DNA of 64,000 nucleotides from Hypericum androsaemum. Lineage: Eukaryota > Streptophyta > Magnoliopsida > Malpighiales > Hypericaceae. A program made the position numbers and the translations under genes. The stretch is taken from NCBI GenBank assembly GCA_963995505.1, contig OZ023197.1, positions 8,855,827-8,919,826 of the forward strand, written 5' to 3'. Under the pieces are notes generated by a model. The model did no database searches. It saw only the letters and a program-made list of their open reading frames with translations, and had not been told where the DNA came from. Shown in pieces: positions 54,469 to 64,000 of this stretch (within the stretch, counting starts at the first letter, position 1; every line of letters begins with the position of its first letter).

Positions 54469-55844
54469 TACTCATACAAAGACAATCACAAACACAATCA
54501 CATATGAAAGAAAACATGAAAAGGACAAGACTAGGCATGATCAATTCACAATTTAACTCCCCTCAAAATTTCAAACTCATATCAAAAGTATTATCACACA
54601 ACCTAGCTAGTACATCAACTCAAACACAAAGAGTAACAACCGGTAGACACCTCACCACTCGATGGTTTAATCAAGTGTTATCACTATGTAAAAGACACTA
54701 GAAGGTTAACCACTCAGAGGTTCGGAAATTTTAGCTCACGATTTGTAAGTAGCCAACTTCCTATCTCTCGCATACATGATCGATGTGTTTCAAAGTATCC
54801 TACGTCCTACTCAACAGTGTCTCAAAGTCATGTGGTTGCTCGTGAACCAGGAGCGTTCAATCGGGTTATAATGGGGCTAAGGTAAAGGTGAGGAAATATG
54901 TATGGATAGTAGATAAACCACCCAATCTGAGGACATGTTACAAAAGTACTCTAGTCACTCGTCTATTCTAAACATCTTCACCATAAGTTGCTAAAGCACA
55001 TTCCCAAAATTCACCCATTTCCTAAGACCGTGTAGCACGAGTTATGCCAATTATTAATGCCTTATTCAACATTCACTTTTTCTTTTTCTTTTCTTTTCTT
55101 CTTTTTTTTTCTTTTTTTTTCCTTTTTTTTCTTTCTACAAATACAAACACAAACACAAACTTGGCATTTTCTAGGCATAAACTCGGCTTCTTTGCATGGC
55201 CTCTCTATTACCCAAATTCCCAAAGAATTAACCCATAAGAACACTAAGCTACCAACTAAACCCAATACATATCATTTCCCCAAAAAAAATGTAAACTTAT
55301 GTGTCCTCGGATCGGATGACCAAAGGTCGGGAAGATGGTGGATATAAGGCTTAGAGTTGGTATACATATAATATGATCAATGAATGGCTAGGCTCAATGG
55401 GTTAAAGCAATGGATATAAAGGTTCTTGGCTCTAAAGCTCTAGGCTCAAATTCAAAGGATTAGCTCCCGTCATTCACTAACGCCACACAACCAAGACCAT
55501 GTCAAGTACTAGTAGGATACCTCGATCAACCGAACTCATGTAGGCACCTCATGAATAAATGAAGACAGTTGTCTCCTCCTTCGGCTCAAAGTTCCTCACA
55601 AGGTCACTCATCAACCCTCTAGTCTAATCCACATAGTGAGACCACTAGTCTAAACAACCGAGGGTGAGGTTTCTACAAGTTCTTAGGCCTTGTGCTCGAG
55701 TTCATTTCCTAACTAGGTATGTGGTAAGCTTCTAACACGAGTTAAAGAATTTTGAAGGGGGTCAAATTTTGAAATTTCATGCCAAATCATTGCCTGAACA
55801 AGACAAACCATATCTAAACATACAAAAGGATTCCTAAGTGGAAC

Positions 55845-55884
55845 CACACCCCCACACTTGAAGAACACCTTGTCCTCAAGGTGT
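55845..55884 (-). other. Hairpin plus polypurine module 2
   Basis: Minus strand: ACACCTTG, loop AGGA, CAAGGTGT, then TTCAAGTGTGGGGGTGTG. Same arrangement as module 1 with a different stem. Repeated at 62732-62771. Confidence 0.75.
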
Positions 55885-56330
55885 AGGGAGCACATATACA
55901 TCTAAACAGTTGAACTATACTAACAAATGCAATAAGAATCAAGCAAGAACATCAATCAAACAAACATGAAGAACAAGACATCACAAAGACATAAAGCAAA
56001 CTCAAGACATCACGAAGACAAGAAAATAACTAAAGAAAAATAAAGTGCTAGGAAACTCCTCTTAATCTTGAGTTGGAGATGTTGGTGGCGGTGGAATGTC
56101 GAATCTGGTTCACTCGATCAGTTGCGTGGATTGTGAGGATTTAGGAGGTAGGGTTCTAATAAGTTTAGTTAGAAACGATTTCAGACCCCTTCCACCCTGA
56201 ACTAGAAGAAGTCATCAACTACAAAGTTGTCGACCTATCTCTTAGCTTTCCATAGCAACAAGAATCACCCCAATCCGAGTCTCGAGCACCAAGATATGGC
56301 CTTTTTACTGCAGGGGGGGTTTTTACGTCA

Positions 56331-56425
56331 CCCGGCGGCCGCCGGATTGGCTAGCGGCCGCCACGAACGGGGGCCATTTTTTCGTCCGGCGGCCGCCGGG
56401 TTGGCTGGCGGCCGCCGGCCTCTTC
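56331..56425. repeat. GC-rich palindromic direct repeat
   Basis: CCGGCGGCCGCCGG occurs at 56332 and 56387, each followed by (A/G)TTGGCT(A/G)GCGGCCGCC. Each unit can fold on itself. Repeated at 63218-63312 in the next unit. Confidence 0.85.
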
Positions 56426-56653
56426 TTCTGAATTTTGGATGGGCCCCCCCCTCGTGGCCTTTGTTGAGCATCCAACTGTCCGAATCACCTTCAAAATGCA
56501 AGAGATCCCATAAGCATGAAACTAACACTTCAAAGTCATACTAGAATAAGAACAAACATAAAAGAAACACACACATAAAGACTATGAAAATATAAAGACA
56601 ATACAAAAACACATGCTAAGTTATAGTCGTTAGCTTGACTTTACTCCCCTGGT

Positions 56654-57781
56654 TCATGCATAGGAGGGTGAAGTGACGGAGTGCACTTCCGCTTGCCGTT
56701 CCATATTATCACCAAGGTACGTCTTGCACCTTTGGCCATTCACCTTGAATACTACTCCTCCATTAATTCTTTCCAACTTGAGGGTTCCAAATGGAAAAAC
56801 CTTTACCACCTTGAAAGGTCCACTCCACTTGGACTTATGTTTTCCCGGAAAAAGTTTCAAACGGGAGTTATAGAGTAGCACTTGATCACCCTTCTTGAAC
56901 TCTTTCTTCACGATGTGGGCATCATGTGATCTTTTGGTCTTCTCCTTCTTAAGCCTTTCCACTTCCTGCTTGGCTTCCTCGTTCAAGAATGCATATCGTA
57001 AATGGGAGGGTAGCTCTTTTAACTCCAAGCTTGGAGCCTTAATAATGGAAGGTGGAGGAGGACACTTCAAATCACGCTCCAAATCCTCATGGAGACCTTT
57101 TTTATAAGTTTCTCCCATGAACTCTTCCAAGTCATCCTCTTTTTGTTCCCCATTATTCTTTTCATCTATTCCATCTTTAATCTTCAATGCGCTCTCCTTG
57201 CCCAATTTAAGGACACCATCATCAACCATATCAAGCTTCATGCACATGCCTTCGTCGAGAGGGTGGCTCATTGCATTGGACATCTTGAACTCTACTTTCT
57301 CCTCCCCTATTCGGAGGACCAATCTTCCTTCATGTACGTCCACCAAGGCACGTGCCGTGTTGAGAAACGGTCGGCCAAGAATTAGTGGACAACTCTTGTC
57401 CTCTTCGAAATCCAATACCACAAAGTCCACGGGGAAGATAAACTTATCAATCTTCAACAAGACATCCTCCACAACCCCGAATGGCTTCTTTATGGTTTGG
57501 TCCGCCAATTGGAGACGCATAGAAGTAGGTTTCACCTCACTTAAGCCAAGTCTTCTCATAATAGACAAAGGCATCAAATTAATGCTAGCGCCTAAATCAC
57601 ATAAGCACTTGGGAAACTCAACATCACCAACTCTACCAGGAATAGTGAAACTCCCCGGGTCCTTTAGCTTTGTCGGGAGCTCCTTAGAGATGAGAGAGCT
57701 ACACTTCTCCGTGAGGGCTACCGTCTCTCCATCTTTCCACTTCCTCTTCTTCGTGATGAGTTCCTTGAGAAACTTCGAGTA
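56654..57781 (-). CDS. Athila-like protease fused in frame to integrase C-terminus
   Basis: After the Gag stop the frame reads YSKFLKELITKKRKW, then protease CDLGASINLMPLSIMRRLGL (active-site DLGA in place of DTG/DSG) and LILGRPFLNTARA. About 240 codons later it reaches LKELPSHLRYAFL, normally the lead into RT, and passes directly into NEEAKQEVERLKKE and KKEFKKGDQVLLYNSRLKLF, KSKWSGPFKVVKVFPFG, the integrase tail. The whole RT, RNase H and integrase core has been deleted without breaking the frame. The same junction is present in the next unit at 63541-63969. A start codon is not obvious; expression would need read-through of the TAA. Confidence 0.82.
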   Translation of the reverse strand, partial: YSKFLKELITKKRKWKDGETVALTEKCSSLISKELPTKLKDPGSFTIPGRVGDVEFPKCLCDLGASINLMPLSIMRRLGLSEVKPTSMRLQLADQTIKKPFGVVEDVLLKIDKFIFPVDFVVLDFEEDKSCPLILGRPFLNTARALVDVHEGRLVLRIGEEKVEFKMSNAMSHPLDEGMCMKLDMVDDGVLKLGKESALKIKDGIDEKNNGEQKEDDLEEFMGETYKKGLHEDLERDLKCPPPPSIIKAPSLELKELPSHLRYAFLNEEAKQEVERLKKEKTKRSHDAHIVKKEFKKGDQVLLYNSRLKLFPGKHKSKWSGPFKVVKVFPFGTLKLERINGGVVFKVNGQRCKTYLGDNMERQAEVHSVTSPSYA

Positions 57782-57784
57782 TTA

Positions 57785-59611
57785 CGGTAATTGATCCAAC
57801 ATCTCAAGAAAAGAAACACTGATCTGGATGTTCTTCATCTTTTCCATGAAGCCAATAAACTTGTCATCCATCACATTCTTCTTCTTCACTCTTTGAGGGA
57901 ATGGTAGTCGAGGAGCTTTAGGTGGTGGTGGCACGTAGACTTCTTCTTCAGCACTCTCAACTGGGTGACTTCTCTCTCTCTCTGCCTCTACTTCTTTTTT
58001 CCCCTCAATGGCTTCCATAGGATCGTCATTGTTCTTCCGGGTTGCCTCTTGAGAAGCTATTTCCTTGCCACTCCTCAAAGAAATTGCACACACATTTCCT
58101 CGAGGATTAGCCTCCGTGGAGCTTGGAAGAGAACCGGACGCTCTGTGGGCACTTGCACTTGCTATTTGCCCAAGTTGCCTCTCTATATTATGCATGGCGG
58201 TTGCTTGACCTTTGAGGATTTGTTCAAAGCTATCTTGCCTTGATGCTTGTTGTTGTATGGCAGCCAAAATTTGGCCTTGTTGGCTAACCACCCCTCCAAC
58301 GTCTTGCATAAATTTTTCCATCTTTTCAAACCTCTCCTCAATAGCTCCCATCCGATCCATCAAAGAGCAACGTGGTTGGAAACCCGGAGGAGATCCTTGT
58401 TGGGTATTGCGAAGAGGAAGTCCCTTATCCGGAACAATTGCCATGCTATCTCCACTACTTCCTCCGGTACCTCTCCAAGAGAAGTTCGGGTGATTTCTCC
58501 AACCGGGATTGTAAGTGGAGGAATATGGGTTATTTCCCATCCTATTTGCTCCTTGCCCTTGGCCACCCACGAAATTTACTTGCTCCATAGACGAGCCCAA
58601 CATGGCACACTTATTCATGTCATGGCCAACATTGCCACAAACTTCACAACTTGTTTGCACACTCGCCACATTGCTTTTGTTCAAGCTTAGTTCCTTCACT
58701 TGCTTTGCTAATAAAGCCAATTGAGCTTGAATTGAGGAGGCAATGTCAACATCAATCACTTCTACTTGCTCCTTTCTCGGTTGCCTAGCTCTCTCATTAG
58801 CCATAAGCATGTTTGTAATTGCCAACTGCTGCAAGATGTGGTAGGCTTCATCTTTCTCCTTTCTTAAGAATGATCCATTTGCGGCGGCATCAACCGTGCC
58901 CCTTGTAGATGATCCCAGGCTAAAGTAGAAGGTGTGGAGTAGAGACTCCTCTGTCAAATTGTGATGTGGGCAACTCCTTTGTAGTCCCTTGAATCTTTCC
59001 CAAGCTTCACTCAAGGTCTCATTTTCAAATTGTTGAAAGTTGTTGATCTCCTTTCTGAGCCTATTTGTCTTTGCGTAGGGGAAAAACTTTTCAAGGAAGG
59101 CATTGGCTAACTCCTCCCACGTGGAAATCTCCGTATCGACCAATTGCTTGTACCACATTTTAGCTTGGTCCTTTAAAGTAAATGGAAACAATCTAAGCTT
59201 CACGGCATCATCGGTAGCTCCGTCGAACTTGACAGTGTCGGCTATCTCCAAGAAGTTACCAATATGGTCATTGGGGTCTTCATTCGGCAACCCATAGAAT
59301 TGAACCGAAGATTGGAGCATGTTTATCACGGCCGGCTTGATCTCAAAATTGTTAGCTTGGATACTCGGCCTTGGTACTCCGGTCATTGCTCCCCTCAAGG
59401 TGGGCTTATAGGAATCCAAGAGAGTCCTTCGAGGAGCTCGATCTCCATGAGCATCGTCCCTTGGATGAGCTTGTTGGTTCATCCTTTCTTGAGTTCTTCT
59501 TTCTTGTCGCAATGTCCTCTCCAAATATCCAATGTCCTCTTCGATTTCCACCGAAAAGTTGTTGGTGGAACGAGTGAGGGGCATGCGACAAACAAGTACC
59601 TTGCAAAACAA
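57785..59611 (-). CDS. Athila-like Gag
   Basis: Open frame of 609 codons. The start may be at 59611 or, more like relatives, at MPLTRSTNN about 9 codons in. Contains the Gag core: FEIKPAVINMLQSSVQFYGL, EDPNDHIGNFLEIADTVKF, FPFTLKDQAKMWYKQL, FLEKFFPYAKTNRLRKEI, then a CCHC zinc knuckle CEVCGNVGHDMNKC. A Gln-rich coiled region and a proline stretch (YVPPPPKAPRLPFPQ) follow. It ends at a single TAA (57782-57784), after which the same frame continues into protease, so Gag and protease are separated by one stop codon only. The frame is otherwise intact. Confidence 0.88.
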
Positions 59612-59702
59612 GAAACAAAGGTACTAAGTAACAAAAACCAAGTAAACAAAAATAAATGTCCTAATCCAAGTTCGTAAGCCAAATTAAGCGTCTAGTACTT
59701 AA

Positions 59703-59720
59703 TCCCCGGCAACGGCGCCA
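59703..59720 (-). other. Athila-like primer-binding site (Asp-tRNA type)
   Basis: Minus strand TGGCGCCGTTGCCGGGGA, the site commonly found in Athila-type elements and complementary to the 3' end of Asp-tRNA, separated from the LTR by two bases. Confidence 0.88.
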
Positions 59721-59722
59721 AT

Positions 59723-61320
59723 TGAAAGTAAGGATTTTCACCCCTCTTTGCAATAATGAGTAAGTACGGGATTGTCGTCCCACAAGGACTAAGCTAGTCC
59801 GCAAATTCGACTTCACCACTAGTTTAGGACTCAAAGAAATGGAGGTGTCAATTTCAAACACAATATGCTACTTAAAATGAAATTGCAACTAAACAAGATG
59901 ATGGTTTAAACAATTAAAACAAGAGTGAGCTTGGTACCAATGACAACCTAAATAACCAAATGGCATATGGGGTTTATTGAGTTCGTATTATGGTCCGGAT
60001 GTTTCGAAGACAACTAATCAACGCTCTCGCGACAAATTAGTCTAAATTGATTCTTAACTAGACTTTGATGAACTAACCACGCTCTCGCGACAAATTAGCC
60101 ATCTAATCTAACTAATCACCAACTAGAATCTCCATCCTTTGGACAACTAGTCACCTAAGGTGATCTCTCAACAATAGGTTCCTACTCAACTAGTTAAATG
60201 GTCCGTCAATCCTAACCCCTCTCGGCGATTAACATTAACTTTGTTCATAATCAAGGTGATCAATCTAGATTAGGCATTAAACACATTAACTAGCACATAA
60301 ACCTTAGCATTTTAACCCCACAAAACCATAGGTCAAGTAGGTGCCATCAAGGCACCAAACTCACTAATCAACTACTCACACATGTTCATAATACAACTCA
60401 AATCATCCATTGAACAAGGGTAATGAAACATGAACATAAAGGAAGAGTTTAGGAAAGCTCAATGGTTCTTCAAGAGATCCATCCTAATTCCTTCTTCAAG
60501 GCCACGTTCTTCTTCTCTTCTCCTCTCCTCTTCTCTTGGTTGGCAGCCACGTTCTTCTTGCTCTCCTCTTCAATGGTGAGCCACGTTTTTTGCTTGGGAG
60601 GAAGAGGAAGAGGCAGCCACGGATTTGGTTCTTGGAGGAAGGAGAGAAATGTTTGAATGAATGGTGTAGTCAAAAGTATGGAGAAGTGGAGTGGGAGATA
60701 GTGGAAGGCAAAGTGGAGTAGTGGGAGACAAAGGAAGGTAGTGGAGTATGGAGAATTTTGTAGTGGAATTCCAGCCCAAAGGTGGTGAGATGGCAGCCAA
60801 GAAAACGTCCCGGCAAATTCCGGAATGGTCCCAGAATTTTAGCCAATTTCGGTCAGGCGAGTTCTCCGATTTAGAGCTTGCATTCATGAGCATTTTTGGC
60901 CCTCTTAGACTTCGAATCTGAAGAAGACCAAAGAAACAAAGTTGTAGCCCCGGATGTCTTCTTTCCAGAACCACCTCACTCGTCTCCATTGGACTTCGAA
61001 TGCGAAAGTTATCGGTATTTAAGTCCCTCGAGGTCAGTTAGCCCAATGTCGTCGCCTTCCCGATCGTGCACCAATCCGCAAGGCTGATCCGATCGTCGTT
61101 GACGCGCTCCAAAATACACCATTCTCCTCCCCGCATCACCTTTCATCCTCCTAGAAGTAAACAAGAACAAAACTCAATGAAAATCACAATAACTACACTA
61201 AAACGTTCGAAGAACAATAAATAACGATACGACGATATAAAACACACAACAACACTAGAAACAATAGAAAATCAACACTAAAACATACATAGATGATAGA
61301 GTGTTTTGACACTCATCACA
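59723..61320 (-). repeat. Athila-like LTR, right copy (5' LTR of the complete unit)
   Basis: Near-identical partner of 52836-54433. Its end CTTTCA is two bases from the primer-binding site, which fixes this border well. Confidence 0.75.
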
Positions 61321-63540
61321 CCCCCACACTTGAATCATTGCTTGTCCTCAAGCAATACTCATACAAAGACAATCACAAACACAATCACATATGAAAGAAA
61401 ACATGAAAAGGACAAGACTAGGCATGATCAATTCACAATTTAACTCCCCTCAAAATTTCAAACTCATATCAAAAGTATTATCACACAACCTAGCTAGTAC
61501 ATCAACTCAAACACAAAGAGTAACAACCGGTAGACACCTCACCACTCGATGGTTTAATCAAGTGTTATCACTATGTAAAAGACACTAGAAGGTTAACCAC
61601 TCAGAGGTTCGGAAATTTTAGCTCACGATTTGTAAGTAGCCAACTTCCTATCTCTCGCATACATGATCGATGTGTTTCAAAGTATCCTACGTCCTACTCA
61701 ACAGTGTCTCAAAGTCATGTGGTTGCTCGTGAACCAGGAGCTTTCAATCGGGTTATAATGGGGCTAAGGTAAAGGTGAGGAAATATGTATGGATAGTAGA
61801 TAAACCACCCAATCTGAGGACATGTTACAAAAGTACTCTAGTCACTCGTCTATTCTAAACATCTTCACCATAAGTTGCTAAAGCACATTCCCAAAATTCA
61901 CCCATTTCCTAAGACCGTGTAGCACGAGTTATGCCAATTATTAATGCCTTATTCAACATTCACTTTTTCTTTTTCTTTTCTTTTCTTCTTTTTTTTTCTT
62001 TTTTTTTCCTTTTTTTTCTTTCTACAAATACAAACACAAACACAAACTTGGCATTTTCTAGGCATAAACTCGGCTTCTTTGCATGGCCTCTCTATTACCC
62101 AAATTCCCAAAGAATTAACCCATAAGAACACTAAGCTACCAACTAAACCCAATACATATCATTTCCCCAAAAAAAATGTAAACTTATGTGTCCTCGGATC
62201 GGATGACCAAAGGTCGGGAAGATGGTGGATATAAGGCTTAGAGTTGGTATACATATAATATGATCAATGAATGGCTAGGCTCAATGGGTTAAAGCAATGG
62301 ATATAAAGGTTCTTGGCTCTAAAGCTCTAGGCTCAAATTCAAAGGATTAGCTCCCGTCATTCACTAACGCCACACAACCAAGACCATGTCAAGTACTAGT
62401 AGGATACCTCGATCAACCGAACTCATGTAGGCACCTCATGAATAAATGAAGACAGTTGTCTCCTCCTTCGGCTCAAAGTTCCTCACAAGGTCACTCATCA
62501 ACCCTCTAGTCTAATCCACATAGTGAGACCACTAGTCTAAACAACCGAGGGTGAGGTTTCTACAAGTTCTTAGGCCTTGTGCTCGAGTTCATTTCCTAAC
62601 TAGGTATGTGGTAAGCTTCTAACACGAGTTAAAGAATTTTGAAGGGGGTCAAATTTTGAAATTTCATGCCAAATCATTGCCTGAACAAGACAAACCATAT
62701 CTAAACATACAAAAGGATTCCTAAGTGGAACCACACCCCCACACTTGAAGAACACCTTGTCCTCAAGGTGTAGGGAGCACATATACATCTAAACAGTTGA
62801 ACTATACTAACAAATGCAATAAGAATCAAGCAAGAACATCAATCAAACAAACATGAAGAACAAGACATCACAAAGACATAAAGCAAACTCAAGACATCAC
62901 GAAGACAAGAAAATAACTAAAGAAAAATAAAGTGCTAGGAAACTCCTCTTAATCTTGAGTTGGAGATGTTGGTGGCGGTGGAATGTCGAATCTGGTTCAC
63001 TCGATCAGTTGCGTGGATTGTGAGGATTTAGGAGGTAGGGTTCTAATAAGTTTAGTTAGAAACGATTTCAGACCCCTTCCACCCTGAACTAGAAGAAGTC
63101 ATCAACTACAAAGTTGTCGACCTATCTCTTAGCTTTCCATAGCAACAAGAATCACCCCAATCCGAGTCTCGAGCACCAAGATATGGCCTTTTTACTGCAG
63201 GGGGGGTTTTTACGTCACCCGGCGGCCGCCGGATTGGCTAGCGGCCGCCACGAACGGGGGCCATTTTTTCGTCCGGCGGCCGCCGGGTTGGCTGGCGGCC
63301 GCCGGCCTCTTCTTCTGAATTTTGGATGGGCCCCCCCCTCGTGGCCTTTGTTGAGCATCCAACTGTCCGAATCACCTTCAAAATGCAAGAGATCCCATAA
63401 GCATGAAACTAACACTTCAAAGTCATACTAGAATAAGAACAAACATAAAAGAAACACACACATAAAGACTATGAAAATATAAAGACAATACAAAAACACA
63501 TGCTAAGTTATAGTCGTTAGCTTGACTTTACTCCCCTGGT
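61321..63540 (-). other. Athila-like 3' non-coding region, next unit
   Basis: Near-identical to 54434-56653, including both hairpin modules and the GC palindromes. Confidence 0.8.
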
Positions 63541-63999
63541 TCATGCATAGGAGGGTGAAGTGACGGAGTGCACTTCCGCTTGCCGTTCCATATTATCACC
63601 AAGGTACGTCTTGCACCTTTGGCCATTCACCTTGAATACTACTCCTCCATTAATTCTTTCCAACTTGAGGGTTCCAAATGGAAAAACCTTTACCACCTTG
63701 AAAGGTCCACTCCACTTGGACTTATGTTTTCCCGGAAAAAGTTTCAAACGGGAGTTATAGAGTAGCACTTGATCACCCTTCTTGAACTCTTTCTTCACGA
63801 TGTGGGCATCATGTGATCTTTTGGTCTTCTCCTTCTTAAGCCTTTCCACTTCCTGCTTGGCTTCCTCGTTCAAGAATGCATATCGTAAATGGGAGGGTAG
63901 CTCTTTTAACTCCAAGCTTGGAGCCTTAATAATGGAAGGTGGAGGAGGACACTTCAAATCACGCTCCAAATCCTCATGGAGACCTTTTTTATAAGTTTC
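63541..63999 (-). CDS. Athila-like protease/integrase-tail fusion, next unit (partial)
   Basis: Same frame and junction as 56654-57112, cut by the window edge. Shows that the deletion existed before the array was formed. Confidence 0.8.
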   Translation of the reverse strand, partial: ETYKKGLHEDLERDLKCPPPPSIIKAPSLELKELPSHLRYAFLNEEAKQEVERLKKEKTKRSHDAHIVKKEFKKGDQVLLYNSRLKLFPGKHKSKWSGPFKVVKVFPFGTLKLERINGGVVFKVNGQRCKTYLGDNMERQAEVHSVTSPSYA

Positions 64000-64000
64000 T

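Larger units (their letters stand above)
54434..56653 (-). other. Athila-like 3' non-coding region
   Basis: Between the integrase tail and the LTR. Contains two hairpin plus polypurine modules (54431-54468, 55845-55884), a long polypurine stretch on the minus strand (55077-55135, as T/C-rich on the plus strand) and a GC-rich palindromic duplication (56331-56425). No env-like frame recognised. Confidence 0.7.
52836..64000 (-). mobile_element. Athila-like gypsy array: LTR, internal, LTR, internal (off edge)
   Basis: From 59723 to the right edge the sequence repeats 52836-57113 at a constant offset of 6,887 bp with only a few differences (for example 54030 region CTAAAG/CTGAAG, 54851 GCGTTC/GCTTTC). 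On the minus strand the order is internal end, LTR, primer-binding site, gag, protease fused to integrase tail, 3' region, LTR. This is a tandem copy sharing the middle LTR, as made by unequal recombination between elements. The Asp-tRNA primer site and the Gag type place it in the Athila/Tat branch. No RT, RNase H or integrase core is present, so it is non-autonomous. Confidence 0.88.

Noticed and set aside
55044..55265. Phe-rich or Lys-rich short proteins at 55044-55347 (and 61931-62234)
   Set aside because: Encoded by a long T/C tract in the Athila-like non-coding region.
56227..56544. 105-codon frame with PAAAGLA repeats
   Set aside because: Arises from the duplicated GC palindromes; no start context or homology.
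58212..58724. Plus-strand frames opposite Athila-like gag
   Set aside because: Shadows of a long, well-supported gag frame with zinc knuckle.
1..64000. CRISPR array, bacterial operon or tRNA/rRNA gene
   Set aside because: No regularly spaced repeat/spacer pattern. The only rRNA-like sequence is the 5S-derived part of the TRIM LTRs, and the only tRNA-like signals are primer-binding sites and one SINE-like insert.

Overview
This is nuclear DNA of a flowering plant. Genes are split by GT-AG introns and encode plant-specific proteins (CORYNE pseudokinase, BAR-PH-ArfGAP-ankyrin protein, ASR3-type trihelix factor). The spaces between them hold plant transposon classes: Ty1/copia, Ty3/gypsy including an Athila-like array, a Cassandra-type TRIM, hAT-like MITEs, a Pack-MULE and LINE remnants. 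A short plastid petB fragment is also present. The species cannot be named from the sequence.

Layout. 16-669 (-): first three exons of chloroplast cystathionine beta-lyase, continuing off the left edge. 1356-5976 (-): decayed copia element with both LTRs. 7016-7213: plastid petB insertion. 7411-8705: Pack-MULE carrying a broken gatA fragment and itself hit by a hAT-like MITE. 8974-9934: a second long-TIR element. 10877-15143 and 20278-23865: a direct segmental duplication, each copy with an apparently intact CORYNE (CRN) gene on the minus strand, separated by a 5'-truncated gypsy element (15144-20273) that contains a SINE-like insert and a PEX10 pseudo-exon. 25412-33190 (-): complete 19-exon ARF-GAP gene (816 aa), with a hAT-like MITE in one intron. 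33690-37000: LINE endonuclease remnant and low-complexity DNA. 37378-37929 (-): complete Cassandra-like TRIM with 5S-rRNA-like LTRs. 41179-42747 (-): ALKBH2-type DNA demethylase (248 aa). 43472-46579 (-): ASR3-type trihelix factor (313 aa), with a hAT-like MITE in intron 1. 46860-51500: AT-rich DNA with copies of an unclassified dispersed repeat. 51605-51879 (+): first exon of a secreted SOUL heme-binding protein. It is followed by a copia 5' end (52055-52835), itself interrupted by an Athila-like array (52836 to the right edge) in which a 6,887-bp LTR-plus-internal unit is repeated almost perfectly.

The host genes are unrelated single-copy housekeeping, signalling or repair genes and form no operon-like system. 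The exon models for ARF-GAP, ALKBH2, ASR3 and both CRN copies were assembled by hand; each sums to a multiple of three and restores a full-length protein.

The most interesting points are the recent CRN duplication with diverged upstream regions, a hairpin plus polypurine module that occurs twice per Athila-like unit with three compensatory base-pair changes, the in-frame fusion of Athila protease to the integrase C-terminus, the Pack-MULE capture of gatA, the complete Cassandra TRIM, and an unclassified dispersed repeat family. I found no clear evidence of a wholly new biological system.
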